From Pseudomonadota bacterium (GTDB taxonomy: Bacteria > Pseudomonadota > Gammaproteobacteria > Steroidobacterales > Steroidobacteraceae): a stretch of DNA of 64,000 nucleotides. The stretch spans positions 62,001 to 126,000 of the forward strand of contig JAJZFQ010000192.1 in the NCBI GenBank assembly GCA_021805275.1, read 5' to 3'. The translations under genes and the position numbers were made by a program. Shown here piece after piece: positions 63,962-64,000 of the stretch. Each line of letters starts with the position of its first letter. Position 1 is the stretch's first letter. The notes under the pieces were generated by a model, which was not told where the DNA came from, made no database searches, and worked only from the letters and a program-made list of their open reading frames with translations.

Positions 63962-64000
63962 CGCCCGGGCGCGGCGCACGGCCGCGCGCGTGACCGACGT

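Noticed and set aside
1..64000. tRNA, rRNA, CRISPR arrays, insertion sequences, prophage genes
   Set aside because: None seen on reading; the TPR and MCP repeats are coding, not mobile or CRISPR repeats.

Overview
The window is a high-GC (about two-thirds G+C), densely coded chromosomal segment of a motile gammaproteobacterium. Supporting features are sigma54- and FliA-type flagellar promoters, FlhF/FlhG, MotC/MotD, a DUF1820 gene next to a long purL, and a TonB receptor/tryptophan-halogenase-like sugar locus. The arrangement recalls Nevskiales/Steroidobacterales/Xanthomonadales-type genomes, but no rRNA or other phylogenetic marker was used, so the lineage is a guess.

Layout. 1-6.1 kb (+): the end of a TonB-dependent receptor, a flavin-dependent tryptophan halogenase-like protein, a GH27 alpha-galactosidase, a sugar-porter MFS protein and a GH32 fructosidase. 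Together they look like a cassette for raffinose/sucrose-type oligosaccharides. 6.1-7.4 kb (-): an orphan TagH-like FHA protein. 7.5-11.8 kb (+): a DUF1820 protein and purL. 11.7-16.3 kb (-): three overlapping genes (unknown protein, sulfotransferase, TPR/O-GlcNAc-transferase-like GT41) directly downstream of fliS, a probable flagellin-modification operon. 16.4-30.4 kb (-): fliS, fliD, fliC, then the rod/hook operon flgBCDEFGHIJKL. 30.7-32.3 kb (+): flgA, flgM, flgN. 32.6-33.4 kb (+): a sugar/Met-tRNA-type formyltransferase. 33.4-62.4 kb (-): a nearly gapless run of 31 genes from fliL to two HDOD proteins: the export gate and C ring (fliLMNOPQR, flhBA), flhF, flhG, fliA, cheY, cheZ, motC, motD, a DUF2802 protein, a STAS protein, cheA, cheW, three chemoreceptors, a second cheY, two small unknown proteins, cheR, cheD, cheB and the HDOD pair. 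62.8-64.0 kb (+): a short FleQ-like sigma54 activator, divergent from fliL.

How it works together. The promoter architecture of the flagellar hierarchy can be read directly. Sigma54 (-24/-12) sites precede fliL, flgB and the DUF2802/che block. FliA (sigma28) sites, all with the same 11-nt spacer, precede fliC, fliS, flgM, flgB (in tandem with sigma54) and the STAS-cheA block. A 16-bp palindrome with core GTGA-N6-TCAC lies about 90 bp upstream of both the flgB and fliL sigma54 start sites and is a candidate binding site for the adjacent activator. A strong intrinsic terminator separates fliC from fliD. The fliS promoter would place the putative glycosyltransferase and sulfotransferase genes in the late flagellar class.

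Most promising for follow-up: the GT41 plus sulfotransferase operon behind fliS, the N-terminally truncated FleQ-like regulator with its putative operator, and a domain shared by FlgL (one copy) and FlgK (two copies). No tRNA, rRNA, CRISPR array, insertion sequence or prophage was seen.
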